Positions 6,632-15,362 of a stretch of DNA of 64,000 nucleotides are shown one piece after another. The notes below the pieces were generated by a model. That model searched no databases. It worked only from the letters and a program-made list of their open reading frames with translations, and had not been told where the DNA came from. The position numbers were made by a program, and so were the translations under genes. This DNA is from Desulfolutivibrio sulfodismutans DSM 3696 (GTDB lineage: Bacteria > Desulfobacterota > Desulfovibrionia > Desulfovibrionales > Desulfovibrionaceae): the NCBI RefSeq assembly GCF_013376455.1, contig NZ_CP045504.1:2005001-2069000 (forward strand), written 5' to 3'. The first letter of the stretch is position 1, and each line of letters starts with the position of its first letter.

Positions 6632-6801
6632 CGCGCGATCCTCCCTTTGCGCCGGGAGGGCTCCCGCCTGCCGTTTCCGCAGGGAACCGGGCGGCCGTTC
6701 GCTCTGGCGCGTGGCGACATCCTTAGGGGGATTGGAAATCCGCGTAAAATGAATTATGAAGCGACAACATGAAATCAAACTTATATTGAAGGGAGAACGG
6801 C

Positions 6802-7722
6802 ATGGCCGCGCCCACACCCGGCCTCACCGGCCTCACCGGCCTCTCCGGGCTCACCGGGGATCGGCGGCTGACCCTGGAGCACCTGCGGACCCTGGTGACC
6901 CTGGCGGACCTCGGCGGGTTTCAGCGGGCGGGCGAGGCCCTGGGGCGCACCCAGTCGGCCGTGACCCAGAGCCTACGCAAGCTGGAGGAAATCCTCGATT
7001 GCCGCCTTGTGGAGCGCCGCCACGGCCGGTATTTGGGGCTGACCGACCAGGGACGGCGGTTTTTCGACGCCGCCCGGGACATCCTGGCCCGGGCCCGGGA
7101 GGCGGCGGACGCCGTGGGGCGGCCGGAGCTCTCGGGGCTTTTCCGCCTGGGCGTGCCCGACGATTTCCCCGTGGCCGACATCCACGGCGTCATCGCCCGG
7201 CTCCTGGAGCGCAACCCGGGGCTGCGCATCGAGACCACCTCGGCCCTGTCGGCCCACATCCGGGAGTTGTTCGCGGACAGGGCCCTGGACCTGGCCCTTT
7301 ACAAGCGCGTGGAGCCGGACGACGGCCCGGCGGGAGACGGTCGCGATGTGCGATCCGAGCCTCTGTGCTGGGCGGCGCGCCGCCCCATGCGCCTGGACCG
7401 GTTCGCCGTCGTGCCCCTGGCGGGCTTTCCCCCCGGCTGCGCCTACCGCCGCGCCGCCGTCCGGGCCCTGGAGGCGGCGGGGATGCCTTTCCATTTCGCC
7501 TATACCAGCGCGTCCTATGAAAATGTCCGGGCCGCCGTGTCGGCCGGGCTCGGCATCGCCGCCCTGCCCGCCAGCGCCCTGGCTCCGGACCACGCCGTGC
7601 CCGCCGAGGGGCACGGGTTTCCGGCCCTGCCCATGGTCCGGCTGACCCTGGCCATCCGGCCGGACAGCCCGACAGCCCGGGGATTTGCGGACCTGGCCTT
7701 TCCGTCGCAGTTCTCGTCCTGA
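6802..7722 (+). CDS. LysR-family transcriptional regulator (306 aa)
   Basis: The winged helix-turn-helix at about residues 24-82 (LTLEHLRTLVTLADLGGFQRA, GRTQSAVTQSLRKLEEIL) is followed by a substrate-binding domain (about 110-300) of the periplasmic-binding type. The N-terminus carries an odd short glycine/leucine/threonine repeat (GLTGLTGLSGLTG) ahead of the DNA-binding domain, encoded by tandem CTCACCGGC-like units. The start at 6802 has GGGAGA. It is transcribed away from the DMT transporter gene, the classic arrangement for a LysR regulator and its target. The inducer is unknown. Confidence 0.9.
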   Translation: MAAPTPGLTGLTGLSGLTGDRRLTLEHLRTLVTLADLGGFQRAGEALGRTQSAVTQSLRKLEEILDCRLVERRHGRYLGLTDQGRRFFDAARDILARAREAADAVGRPELSGLFRLGVPDDFPVADIHGVIARLLERNPGLRIETTSALSAHIRELFADRALDLALYKRVEPDDGPAGDGRDVRSEPLCWAARRPMRLDRFAVVPLAGFPPGCAYRRAAVRALEAAGMPFHFAYTSASYENVRAAVSAGLGIAALPASALAPDHAVPAEGHGFPALPMVRLTLAIRPDSPTARGFADLAFPSQFSS

Positions 7723-7930
7723 CGCCCCCCGCCGCCCACAATTTCCGGCATGTCCCGTCATGGCTGCGCCCGGCGCACCCAGGACCGAAGCGGCACAGGG
7801 CCGAGGGAATCGCCCCCGGGCCGGATTCCCCCGGACTCCTCCAGATTCCCCCAGATTTCCCCAGGTTCCCTGGGCGGCGCGCCTCTGCTATGCTGCGCCT
7901 ACACCATCCCCCTCATCCAGGAGGCCGACC

Positions 7931-8539
7931 ATGCATGTCCTGGCGATCATGGGCAGTCCCCGCACGGGCCGGGCCACGGAGCAACTGCTGGACCAGGCCC
8001 TTGCGGGCGTGTGCGAGGCGGCCCCCCAGGCGCAGGTGAAAAAAATCCGCCTGGGAGAGTCGCACATCGGGCCGTGCCGCAATTGCCTGGCCTGCCGGGA
8101 CAACCTGGAGGCCGTGCCGTATGCCCCCTGCGTCCAGCACGACGACATGACGCCCCTTTTGGACGACCTGGCCCGCTGCGACGCCCTGATTTTCGCCACG
8201 CCGGTCCACATGGGGCACGCCACGTCCCTGGCCATGGCCTTTCTGGAGCGCATCTGCTGGACCTTCGCCAAACCCACGGGCCGGGTGCTGGCCGTGCGCG
8301 GCTGCCCCGTGCCACGCACCGCCAAACAACGCACGGCGGCGGTCATCGTCGTCTCGGGAGTTGTGCCGCCGCTTCTGCGCCGCTTTTGCGACGAGGCCAC
8401 TCCCCTTGTGCGCCGGACCCTGAAGGACAGCCTCAACTGCCGCACCGTGGGCAGCCTGTACGCCGGGGCCGTGGAACGCCGGGGGGCGGACATGTATGCC
8501 GCTGCGGCCCGACGACTGGGAAAGGCCGTGGTTTCATGA
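7931..8539 (+). CDS. Flavodoxin-like / iron-sulfur flavoprotein reductase (202 aa)
   Basis: This FMN-binding flavodoxin-fold protein belongs to the NADPH-dependent FMN reductase / iron-sulfur flavoprotein group. The FMN phosphate loop follows strand 1 (VLAIMGSPRTGRATEQLL). A cysteine cluster, CRNCLACRDN with a fourth Cys 12 residues on (APCVQHDDM), resembles the compact [4Fe-4S] motif of archaeal and anaerobe iron-sulfur flavoproteins. FATPVHMGHATSLAMAFLER is the second flavin contact. The start at 7931 has a strong AGGAGG. It probably serves in redox or oxygen-stress metabolism; the electron partner is unknown. Confidence 0.85.
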   Translation: MHVLAIMGSPRTGRATEQLLDQALAGVCEAAPQAQVKKIRLGESHIGPCRNCLACRDNLEAVPYAPCVQHDDMTPLLDDLARCDALIFATPVHMGHATSLAMAFLERICWTFAKPTGRVLAVRGCPVPRTAKQRTAAVIVVSGVVPPLLRRFCDEATPLVRRTLKDSLNCRTVGSLYAGAVERRGADMYAAAARRLGKAVVS

Positions 8540-8590
8540 CCGGGGCAGGGCCCGGCCGAAGAGGATACGTCCAGCATGGCCGCTCCATCC

Positions 8591-8619
8591 TGGACACGGC
8601 TGCCCGGCTGGACTATTAT
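8591..8619 (+). promoter_or_regulatory. Sigma-70-type promoter
   Basis: TGGACA (8591-8596), a 17-base spacer and TATTAT (8614-8619) stand out in an AT-rich patch ahead of the secreted transglutaminase-like gene. A perfect palindrome TTGGCCT-AC-AGGCCAA (8632-8647) follows the -10 and would lie at the start of the transcript, as an operator or a small hairpin. Confidence 0.65.
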
Positions 8620-8708
8620 TATAGATATTTATTGGCCTACAGGCCAAGCCCGACCCCTCTGCGGCGTTGATGCGGGACGCCGCCTGCACAGACGAAGCGA
8701 GAGGATGC

Positions 8709-9734
8709 ATGCCTGCGCGAATTCCCCGATGGCGTCTCCTGGCGGCGGCCATCCTGCTTTTCTTCCCTGCGGCCTCATATGGGGCGCCCCTTCCCTACAA
8801 TTCCGACTACGCCGTGGTCAAAACGCTCCTCGCCACGCCCCAGGCTGTGGCGGAATACCTGTCCGCCCATTTCTCCTACGCCTTCCACGACGGCAGGCTG
8901 GCCTATGCCCCGGCCGACTTCAACACCCGGCGCGGCGGTGACTGCAAGGACTATTCGGCCTTTTTCTCGGATGTCGTCGCTTCCCACGGCTTTTCTGTCA
9001 CCCAGTACGCCTTCCGCTACGACGCGGCCACGGGCTACGGCCATGTGGTCTCGATATTCACCGACACGGACGGCAAGCAGTACGTGGCCACCCACAAAAA
9101 CGGCGACCTGGCCATCTACGGCCCCATCACCAGCCTGGCGGAGGCCGGGCAGGCGTGCATCGCAAACGGCGTGCTGCCCGCAGGCTCCATCGCTGACCAA
9201 TGGCTGGCCTATCCGGCGGGACTGGCCGGAAACATGTACGATACCGGCGGATTCTCCTATTTTGCCGACTACGCCCAGGCCATGTCCCAGCTGAATTATT
9301 TCCAGCATGTGGCCCAATACATGACCGCCTGTTTCACCAGGGCCGCCCATCCCGGGGCCTTCGCCTTCTCCCCGGCGGAGCTCAACACCCGTCTCGCGGG
9401 CGACGCCAAGGACTTCGCGGTCTTCGCCGCCGCCTATCTCTCGGACAGACACTTCAACCCCACGCTCCACGCCTTCCGCTACGACCCGGCCACCAATGCG
9501 CACCATGTGGTGACGGTGTTCCAGTACGGCGGGAAATACTATTTTCAAAGCTACCAGTATCTCTTCGGCCCCCTGGACGCCTTTTCCGAAATAGAGGCCC
9601 TGTGCAAGGCCAGCGGGCACATCCCGGCCGACAGCCAGGTGGACGGCTGGACGTCCTATCCGGCGGGCTTCACCGGCCCCTTCCCTGGCCCCTTTTCCCT
9701 GGCCGGTCCCTTGCAGCTTCTGTTTGAAGAGTAG
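8709..9734 (+). CDS. Secreted duplicated transglutaminase-like protein (341 aa)
   Basis: A signal peptide (about residues 1-25, hydrophobic LLAAAILLFFPAASYG) is followed by two related halves (about 26-180 and 195-335). Each half has the pattern FNTR-GGD-KDYSAFFSD, then FRYDAAT-HVVSIF. In half one this gives a transglutaminase-like Cys79 (GGDCKD) and His112. In half two the cysteine position is Ala233 (AGDAKD) while His266 is kept, so the second half cannot be a thiol enzyme. It resembles bacterial transglutaminase-like cysteine peptidases that act on envelope proteins, but the substrate is unknown. The start at 8709 is chosen because the signal peptide follows at once. A strong terminator lies 43 bases downstream. 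Confidence 0.75.
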   Translation: MPARIPRWRLLAAAILLFFPAASYGAPLPYNSDYAVVKTLLATPQAVAEYLSAHFSYAFHDGRLAYAPADFNTRRGGDCKDYSAFFSDVVASHGFSVTQYAFRYDAATGYGHVVSIFTDTDGKQYVATHKNGDLAIYGPITSLAEAGQACIANGVLPAGSIADQWLAYPAGLAGNMYDTGGFSYFADYAQAMSQLNYFQHVAQYMTACFTRAAHPGAFAFSPAELNTRLAGDAKDFAVFAAAYLSDRHFNPTLHAFRYDPATNAHHVVTVFQYGGKYYFQSYQYLFGPLDAFSEIEALCKASGHIPADSQVDGWTSYPAGFTGPFPGPFSLAGPLQLLFEE

Positions 9735-9776
9735 TGCGCCCCCAACGCGCGGCGCTCCATTGTGAATGGACGCAAA

Positions 9777-9814
9777 AACCGCCCCCTGCCGAAACAGGGG
9801 GCGGTTCTTCTTTT
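9777..9814. terminator. Bidirectional intrinsic terminator
   Basis: A perfect 12-bp stem (AACCGCCCCCTG, loop CCGAAA, CAGGGGGCGGTT) is flanked by a T-rich tail on the right (CTTCTTTT) and an A run on the left. It can therefore end both the rightward transglutaminase-like gene and the leftward tRNA-Ser transcript. Confidence 0.88.
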
Positions 9815-9823
9815 GGGGTCTTT

Positions 9824-9911
9824 TGGCGGAGGGAGAGGGATTCGAACCCCCGGACGCTTGCGCGTCTGCGGTTTTCAAGACCGCCGCCTTCGGCCGCTCG
9901 GCCATCCCTCC
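9824..9911 (-). tRNA. tRNA-Ser (anticodon UGA)
   Basis: An 88-nt tRNA with encoded CCA is read leftward. The acceptor stem is GGAGGGA with TCCCTCC, discriminator G. The anticodon loop in CGGTCTTGAAAACCG gives anticodon TGA. The long variable arm (GACGCGCAAGCGTC) is typical of serine tRNAs, and the T-arm GGGGGTTCGAATCCC is present. The bidirectional terminator lies just downstream. Confidence 0.96.
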
Positions 9912-10166
9912 GCGTCACCGCACGCCGCATGGCGCGGCGTTTGACGTTCCCTAATCGCAAATCCGCCACGGGGCAAGCCTCGCCCCGCCAAACGCACCGG
10001 CCGCGCCTCGCGCCTCCCTTTTCGCTTTCCGCCTGCCCGCCCGGCCAGCGGCCGGACGAAAATCCATCCTGTATCGCTCGGCTTTACAGACGCGCTGGCA
10101 TTGGATTACACTTGCCCCGCCATGCGTTTCATGGTTTAGCACAACCCCGTCCCGTGAGAAGACCTT

Positions 10167-11426
10167 TTGAAGCATCGCACCATCGCCTACATTCTTTTAT
10201 GGTATCCCCTGCCCTCGGAGATGTTCATCTTCCGGGAGATCAAGAATCTCCAGGGCCTGGGCCTGCCCATTTCCGTCTATTCCCTCTACGGCCCGGCCAA
10301 AAACGGCCTGTCCACGGAAATGCGCGCGGCCGCAGCCGACGTAACCCGGCTGGGGGCGGCCTCCCTGTTTCGCGTGTTCCGCGACGTGTGGGCCTGGAGC
10401 AGACGCCGCCCCGACGTATCCAGGCGGCTGTGGGCCACCATCCCCTGGCGGAAATGGAGCTGTATCGAGGTGGCCGCGGAAAACTTCTGGTCCTTTTTGG
10501 CCGGATTCCGGCTGGCCACGCTTTTTGAGCAAGACGGCATCACCCACGTCCACGCCGCCTGGGCCAACGGCCCGGCCACGGCCGCCTGGGTGGCCGCGAC
10601 CCTGCTCGATCTGCCCTTTTCCTTCTCGGGCCGGGCCGGAGACATCCATCCCCAGGACGGCGCCCTGGCGGAAAAGATTCAGGCCGCAGACTTCGTGCAT
10701 ACCAACAACCAGGCCAATGTCGACTACCTGGCCGGATTCGCGGACGCCCAGGACGCCCAAAAAATCCACATGGTCTACAACAGCCTGACCCTGGCCAGCC
10801 GCGCCAAGGCCCGGGTACGCATGGAGCCGCCCTACCGGCTCTTGGCCGTGGGCCGTTTCTGCCGAACCAAGGGGTTTGACGTGCTTCTGCAGGCCTGCCG
10901 CCTGCTGGACCGCGAGGGCTTCCCCTTTCAACTCACCCTGGTGGGCGCGGGATTTCAAGGAGCCTATCTCCGCTTCCTGCGCCATCAACTGGGCCTTCGG
11001 GCCCGCGTCTTCCTGCCCGGGTTCGTCTCCCATGACCGCATCACGGAACTCTACTCCTCAAGCGACATCTTCGTCATGCCCAGCGTCATCCACAAAACCG
11101 GCGACCGCGACGGCATCCCCAATGTCATCATGGAGGCCCTGTCCCATTGTCTGCCCGTGGTGGCCACCAACATCAGCGGCATCCCGGAGGTCATCGAGGA
11201 CGGCGTGACCGGCCGCCTGGCCCCCCAACGCGATCCCGCCGCCCTGGCCGAGGCCATCAAGGCCATGGCCGTCGACCGGAAATCGGCCCTGGCCATGGCC
11301 GCCGCCGGACGCAAGCGGGTGCTGGCCATGTTCGATCCGGACAAAAACAGCCGGGCGCTTTTCGAGCTGTACCGCGACGACGCGGTCCCCCTGGCGGCCG
11401 ACGCCTCCGGCGAGGGGAAGGCCTAG
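10167..11426 (+). CDS. GT4-family glycosyltransferase (about 419 aa)
   Basis: This GT-B glycosyltransferase is probably cytoplasmic and transfers a sugar in surface polysaccharide synthesis. The C-terminal GT1/GT4 domain is clear (about residues 210-395: RLLAVGRFCRTKGFDVLLQA, then DIFVMPSV, then NVIMEALSHCLPVVATNISG with the family's E-x7-E region). The N-terminal half has HVHAAWANGPATAAWVA and SFSGRAGDIHP, shared with the paralogue at 25.5-26.8 kb. The start is uncertain: the frame begins at a TTG (10167) with a weak GAGAAG site, matching where the paralogue begins its first strand. It is followed after 3 bases by an amidotransferase gene, forming a two-gene unit. Confidence 0.87.
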   Translation: MKHRTIAYILLWYPLPSEMFIFREIKNLQGLGLPISVYSLYGPAKNGLSTEMRAAAADVTRLGAASLFRVFRDVWAWSRRRPDVSRRLWATIPWRKWSCIEVAAENFWSFLAGFRLATLFEQDGITHVHAAWANGPATAAWVAATLLDLPFSFSGRAGDIHPQDGALAEKIQAADFVHTNNQANVDYLAGFADAQDAQKIHMVYNSLTLASRAKARVRMEPPYRLLAVGRFCRTKGFDVLLQACRLLDREGFPFQLTLVGAGFQGAYLRFLRHQLGLRARVFLPGFVSHDRITELYSSSDIFVMPSVIHKTGDRDGIPNVIMEALSHCLPVVATNISGIPEVIEDGVTGRLAPQRDPAALAEAIKAMAVDRKSALAMAAAGRKRVLAMFDPDKNSRALFELYRDDAVPLAADASGEGKA

Positions 11427-11429
11427 CCC

Positions 11430-13337
11430 ATGTGCGGCATCGCCGGTTTCGTCCACCTGGACCCGTCCGCCATGCCCCCGGCCGAGACCCGCCTGTCCTG
11501 GCTTACGGCCATGACCCGGGCCTTGCGCCATCGCGGCCCCGACGGCGACGGCCACATCCTGGAAGGCCCCGCCGCCCTGGGGCATCGCCGCCTGTCCATC
11601 ATCGACCTGTCCACCGGCGGCCAGCCCATGGCCGACGCCAGCGATCTGGCCGTGGTCAGCTTCAACGGCGAAATCTACAATTTCCGGGAGATACGGCGCG
11701 ACCTGACGACCAAGGGCTACATTTTCCGCACCAACTCCGACACCGAGGTCATCGTCAACGCCTGGCTCGACAAGGGCCCCGACTGTCTGGACCTGTTCGA
11801 GGGCATGTTCGCCTTCGCCCTGTGGGACAAGCGCTCCCGCACCCTGTTCGCCGCCCGGGACCGTTTCGGCAAAAAGCCCTTCGTCTACACCCTGCAAAAG
11901 GGGGTGTTCGCCTTCGCCTCGGAGATCACCGCGCTGCGGACCCTGCCGTTTATGGAGTTCTCCGTCGCCACCCAGGCCTTGGCCCGGTTCCTGTCCTATG
12001 AATACGTGCCCACCCCGCAAAGCATCTACAAACAGGTGCACAAACTGAGGCCCGGGCACTACCTGCTTTTGCGCGACGGCAACATCACCACCGCGCCTTA
12101 TTGGGACATGCCCCCGCCCGATCCGGACACGGGGCAAAACGAAGACGAGCTGTGCGAACGCCTGCGCCTGCTTCTGGCCCAGGCCGTCAAACGGCGGCTG
12201 GTGAGCGACGTGCCCCTGGGGGTGTTTTTAAGCGGCGGCATCGATTCCTCCACCGTGGCCGCGTTCATGGCCGGCATGTCCTCCCGGGTCAAAACCTTCA
12301 GCATCGGGTTCACGGAAAAAAGCTACGACGAGTCCGCCTATGCCCGGGCCGTGGCCAAACGCTTCGCCACGGACCACCACGAACGCATCCTGAGCGCCGC
12401 CGAGTGCGGCGGGTTGCTCCCCGGGATCGTGGCCCGGTTCGACGAGCCCATGGCCGACCCGTCCATCGTGCCCACGTATCTGCTCTCCAAGGTCACCCGG
12501 GAAAAGGTCACCGTGGCCCTGGGCGGCGACGGGCCGGACGAGCTTTTCGCCGGTTACGAATATTTCGTGGGATTCAACCTGGCCGAACGCTATCTGCGCC
12601 TGCCCAGGATGCTGCGCAAGGGGCTTATCGAGCCCATCGCCCGGCGGCTGCCCCAGTCCTCGGGCTACGTCAATCCGCGCGCCGTGGCCCGGACGTTTCT
12701 GGCCGGGGCGGCGGCCCCGCGCAATCTGCGCGTGCAGACCTGGCTGTCGGCCTTCTCCCCCGAGGCCCAGTTGTCCCTGTGGCGGCATCCGGATCGGGAG
12801 TTTCTGGCCCCGGACAGCCTTTATTCGCCCACCACCCGGCTCTTCGACGCCTTCCCCGCCGATGCCCCCCTGGCCAAGGTGTTCTACACCTTCGCCCGGC
12901 AGTACATGCTCGACTACATTTTGGTGAAGGTGGACCGCTGTTCCATGATGCATTCCCTGGAGGTGCGCGCCCCGTTTCTGGACCGCGACCTGGCCGAATT
13001 CGCCTGCCGCCTGCCCATCTCCATGAAGCTGCGCGGGGACAAGCGCAAATACCTCCTGAAAAAAGCCGTGGCCGACATCCTGCCCCCGGAGATCCTCTCC
13101 CGGCCCAAGCGCGGCTTCCTCATCCCGGCGGCCATGTGGCTGCGCGGCAGCCTGGCGCCCCATATGGACGAGCTTTTGGGGGAATCCCACCTCAAACGGC
13201 AGGGCCTTTTCGATCCCAAGGCCGTGGCCAGGCTTCGCGCCGAACATCAGGACGGGACATGCGACCATCGCAAGGAGTTGTGGACGCTTTTGGTGCTGCA
13301 ACTGTGGCTGGCCGAGCACAACCCGGGCATCGCCTAG
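11430..13337 (+). CDS. asnB: Asparagine synthase (glutamine-hydrolysing) type amidotransferase (635 aa)
   Basis: The N-terminal class II glutaminase domain begins MCGIAGFVHL with Cys2 as nucleophile after Met removal, and includes RHRGPDGDG and FNGEIYNF (to about residue 190). The C-terminal synthase domain has the ATP-pyrophosphatase loop LSGGIDSSTVAAF at about 266-278 and ALGGDGPDELFAGY near 365. At 635 residues it is longer than E. coli AsnB and matches the amidotransferases found in exopolysaccharide (XrtA-type) clusters. Its position right behind a glycosyltransferase supports a role in amidating a sugar acid or a cell-surface precursor rather than simple asparagine supply. Both are possible. 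Confidence 0.88.
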   Translation: MCGIAGFVHLDPSAMPPAETRLSWLTAMTRALRHRGPDGDGHILEGPAALGHRRLSIIDLSTGGQPMADASDLAVVSFNGEIYNFREIRRDLTTKGYIFRTNSDTEVIVNAWLDKGPDCLDLFEGMFAFALWDKRSRTLFAARDRFGKKPFVYTLQKGVFAFASEITALRTLPFMEFSVATQALARFLSYEYVPTPQSIYKQVHKLRPGHYLLLRDGNITTAPYWDMPPPDPDTGQNEDELCERLRLLLAQAVKRRLVSDVPLGVFLSGGIDSSTVAAFMAGMSSRVKTFSIGFTEKSYDESAYARAVAKRFATDHHERILSAAECGGLLPGIVARFDEPMADPSIVPTYLLSKVTREKVTVALGGDGPDELFAGYEYFVGFNLAERYLRLPRMLRKGLIEPIARRLPQSSGYVNPRAVARTFLAGAAAPRNLRVQTWLSAFSPEAQLSLWRHPDREFLAPDSLYSPTTRLFDAFPADAPLAKVFYTFARQYMLDYILVKVDRCSMMHSLEVRAPFLDRDLAEFACRLPISMKLRGDKRKYLLKKAVADILPPEILSRPKRGFLIPAAMWLRGSLAPHMDELLGESHLKRQGLFDPKAVARLRAEHQDGTCDHRKELWTLLVLQLWLAEHNPGIA

Positions 13338-13598
13338 CGCGGCGTTCACGGACAGCCTCAAAACCGGATTTATCCCTCCTCCCGCCGACCTCCCCGGGTT
13401 TATCCCTGGCGGCTGGAAACGCGCCGTTCCCATCGGGACAGGGCCTTTTGCCTTGCGCATTGACTCCTGACAGCCCTCATGCGAAAAGATTTATGCCGCT
13501 TGTCATGAAGGCGCGTGTTTTCAGTGGTGAAATGTTCCCTCCTGCACGAAAAGCGTTTCCCTTTAAGCATGTTGCACGGCCCCAGGGAGAACCCGGCA

Positions 13599-15338
13599 AT
13601 GCGCACGACACCCATGCGGCGCACCTTCCTCCCGACGCTTTTTTTGGCGATCTCCCTGCTGTGGTCTCCGGCCGGGCTCCGCGCCCAGACCGATGACCTC
13701 ACCCTGTTTCTCCCGGCCATCCTGGCCGCAAACCAGGCCATGGTCTTCGTCACCGAGGGCGCCTCGTTTTCCCCGGTGATCGTGGTCACAGGCAACCCCG
13801 ACATCCGCTGGACCTTCGCCGACGGCACGACCAGCACCTCGGCCACGCCCACCAAAAACTACGGCTCGGCGGCCCGGCGGGAAAACCGGCTCGTGGTCAC
13901 CCCGTGGAGCGCGGTGACCCGCATCAACATCGGCTACGACGCCGGCGACGGGGGCACGTACGACATCGAGTTCGTCCCCGACCAGCAGGTTTCCGAGGTG
14001 CGCGGACTGCATCTGGTCGCCCCCACCCTGGCCCAGTGGTGCTCGTCCTACAACCGCATCCCCAGCCTGGACTTCAGCAACTTCCAAAATCTCAACACCA
14101 TCGAATGCTACCTGTCCGGGCATCTCACCCAGGTCCGCCTGGGCAACACCCCCAAACTGCGCCGGGCCTGCTTCGAGGACTGCTCCCTGACCTCCCTCGA
14201 CCTCTCTGGGAGCCCGAATCTTGAGGATCTGCGCGGGGCCGTCAACGACTACCCGACCATCGCCTTCGGCGCGACAGGGGCACATGTCTGGCACATCTGC
14301 GTGCGCGACAACCCCCAGTTCACCAATCGGGGCCTTTTTGCCGACATGACGCCCTTCCCGCTGATCTCCGAACTTTTCATCTGGAACGACAACCAGGCCG
14401 GAACCTTGCGCATCCCGGCCACCAGTCCCGACAATGCGGTCTCCATCCTGGCCTGGGACAACGCCTATGCCGCCCTCGACCTGTCCGGCGCGCTGCAAAA
14501 CCTCGGGGCCACGGCCTCGGTGCAACTGTTGCGCAACAACCTCACCAGCATAAACATCACCGGGTGCCGGCAGATCACCGAGCTCGACCTGCAAGACAAC
14601 CTCCTTTCGTCCGCGACCCTGGACACGCTCCTGGCCACCCTCGACGCCCTGGGCCGCAGCCAGGACAACACCCCGGAAGGCACCACGCTGCGGGTGGACA
14701 TCCGGGGCAACGCCGCGCCCGGCGACGACGGATACGCCCACGCCGAAAACCTGGCCGCAAAAGGCTGGACTGTGGCCGCTACCGGCTGGACCCTGGAGCC
14801 GGGCCTGCCGGACAACGGGGAACAGCGCATCGATTTCGTCACCAGCGGCGACGCCACCAGCATGCGCTGCGATTTTCGCGGCGCGTCCACCGTGGGCGTC
14901 TGGCACTGGTCCGACGGCACGACCAGCCCGGCCGCATCCGGCGAGGCCGCCGCCAAAACCGGCCTGGGCGCAGGGCTGCACGCGCACCACCTGACCATCT
15001 CCAACGGCGCGGCGCTGCTCCGTTTCGGCGCGGGCGCCGGTGGCGCCGGGCAGCTCACCTCCATGACCGGATTTGAAAACTGCCCCGCCCTGGGCATCCT
15101 TTTCGCCTATCAGGAAGCCTTGCTGACCGCCCTGGGGCATACCAACGCCACCCGGGTGCGGGAATACCACCTCAAGGGCGCGGCCCTGTCCGCCGCAGCC
15201 ATGGATCAGATTTTTGAGGACGCCGTGGCCTCGGAGGTCTTTAACGGGATGATGTGGAGCGACAACGCCGGGACCGCCGCCAGTGAGGCGGCTCGGGCAA
15301 CCCTGACGTTGCGGGGATGGACGTTGGATACGCAGTAA
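13599..15338 (+). CDS. Secreted leucine-rich-repeat-like protein with duplicated modules (579 aa)
   Basis: This exported protein has a signal peptide (about residues 1-30, TFLPTLFLAISLLWSPAGLRA). The centre (about 150-350) contains irregular leucine-rich repeats such as LTSLDLSGSPNLEDL and LTSINITGCRQITELDLQDN. Two modules echo each other. One begins IRWTFADGTTS near residue 70 and closes with a helix LSSATLDTLLATL and GWTVAATGWTLEPG. The second begins VWHWSDGTTSPAAS near 445 and closes with LSAAAMDQIFEDA and LTLRGWTLDTQ. The start at 13599 follows GGGAGA; further upstream in-frame ATGs lack a signal-like start. It is probably periplasmic or surface-exposed and involved in binding. Function unknown. 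Confidence 0.75.
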   Translation: MRTTPMRRTFLPTLFLAISLLWSPAGLRAQTDDLTLFLPAILAANQAMVFVTEGASFSPVIVVTGNPDIRWTFADGTTSTSATPTKNYGSAARRENRLVVTPWSAVTRINIGYDAGDGGTYDIEFVPDQQVSEVRGLHLVAPTLAQWCSSYNRIPSLDFSNFQNLNTIECYLSGHLTQVRLGNTPKLRRACFEDCSLTSLDLSGSPNLEDLRGAVNDYPTIAFGATGAHVWHICVRDNPQFTNRGLFADMTPFPLISELFIWNDNQAGTLRIPATSPDNAVSILAWDNAYAALDLSGALQNLGATASVQLLRNNLTSINITGCRQITELDLQDNLLSSATLDTLLATLDALGRSQDNTPEGTTLRVDIRGNAAPGDDGYAHAENLAAKGWTVAATGWTLEPGLPDNGEQRIDFVTSGDATSMRCDFRGASTVGVWHWSDGTTSPAASGEAAAKTGLGAGLHAHHLTISNGAALLRFGAGAGGAGQLTSMTGFENCPALGILFAYQEALLTALGHTNATRVREYHLKGAALSAAAMDQIFEDAVASEVFNGMMWSDNAGTAASEAARATLTLRGWTLDTQ

Positions 15339-15362
15339 TCGGAAAAAACCGTGAGCCCCGGT

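Noticed and set aside
9824-9911. tRNA-Ser gene as a phage/island attachment site
   Set aside because: No integrase gene and no second copy of the tRNA 3' end was seen in the window.
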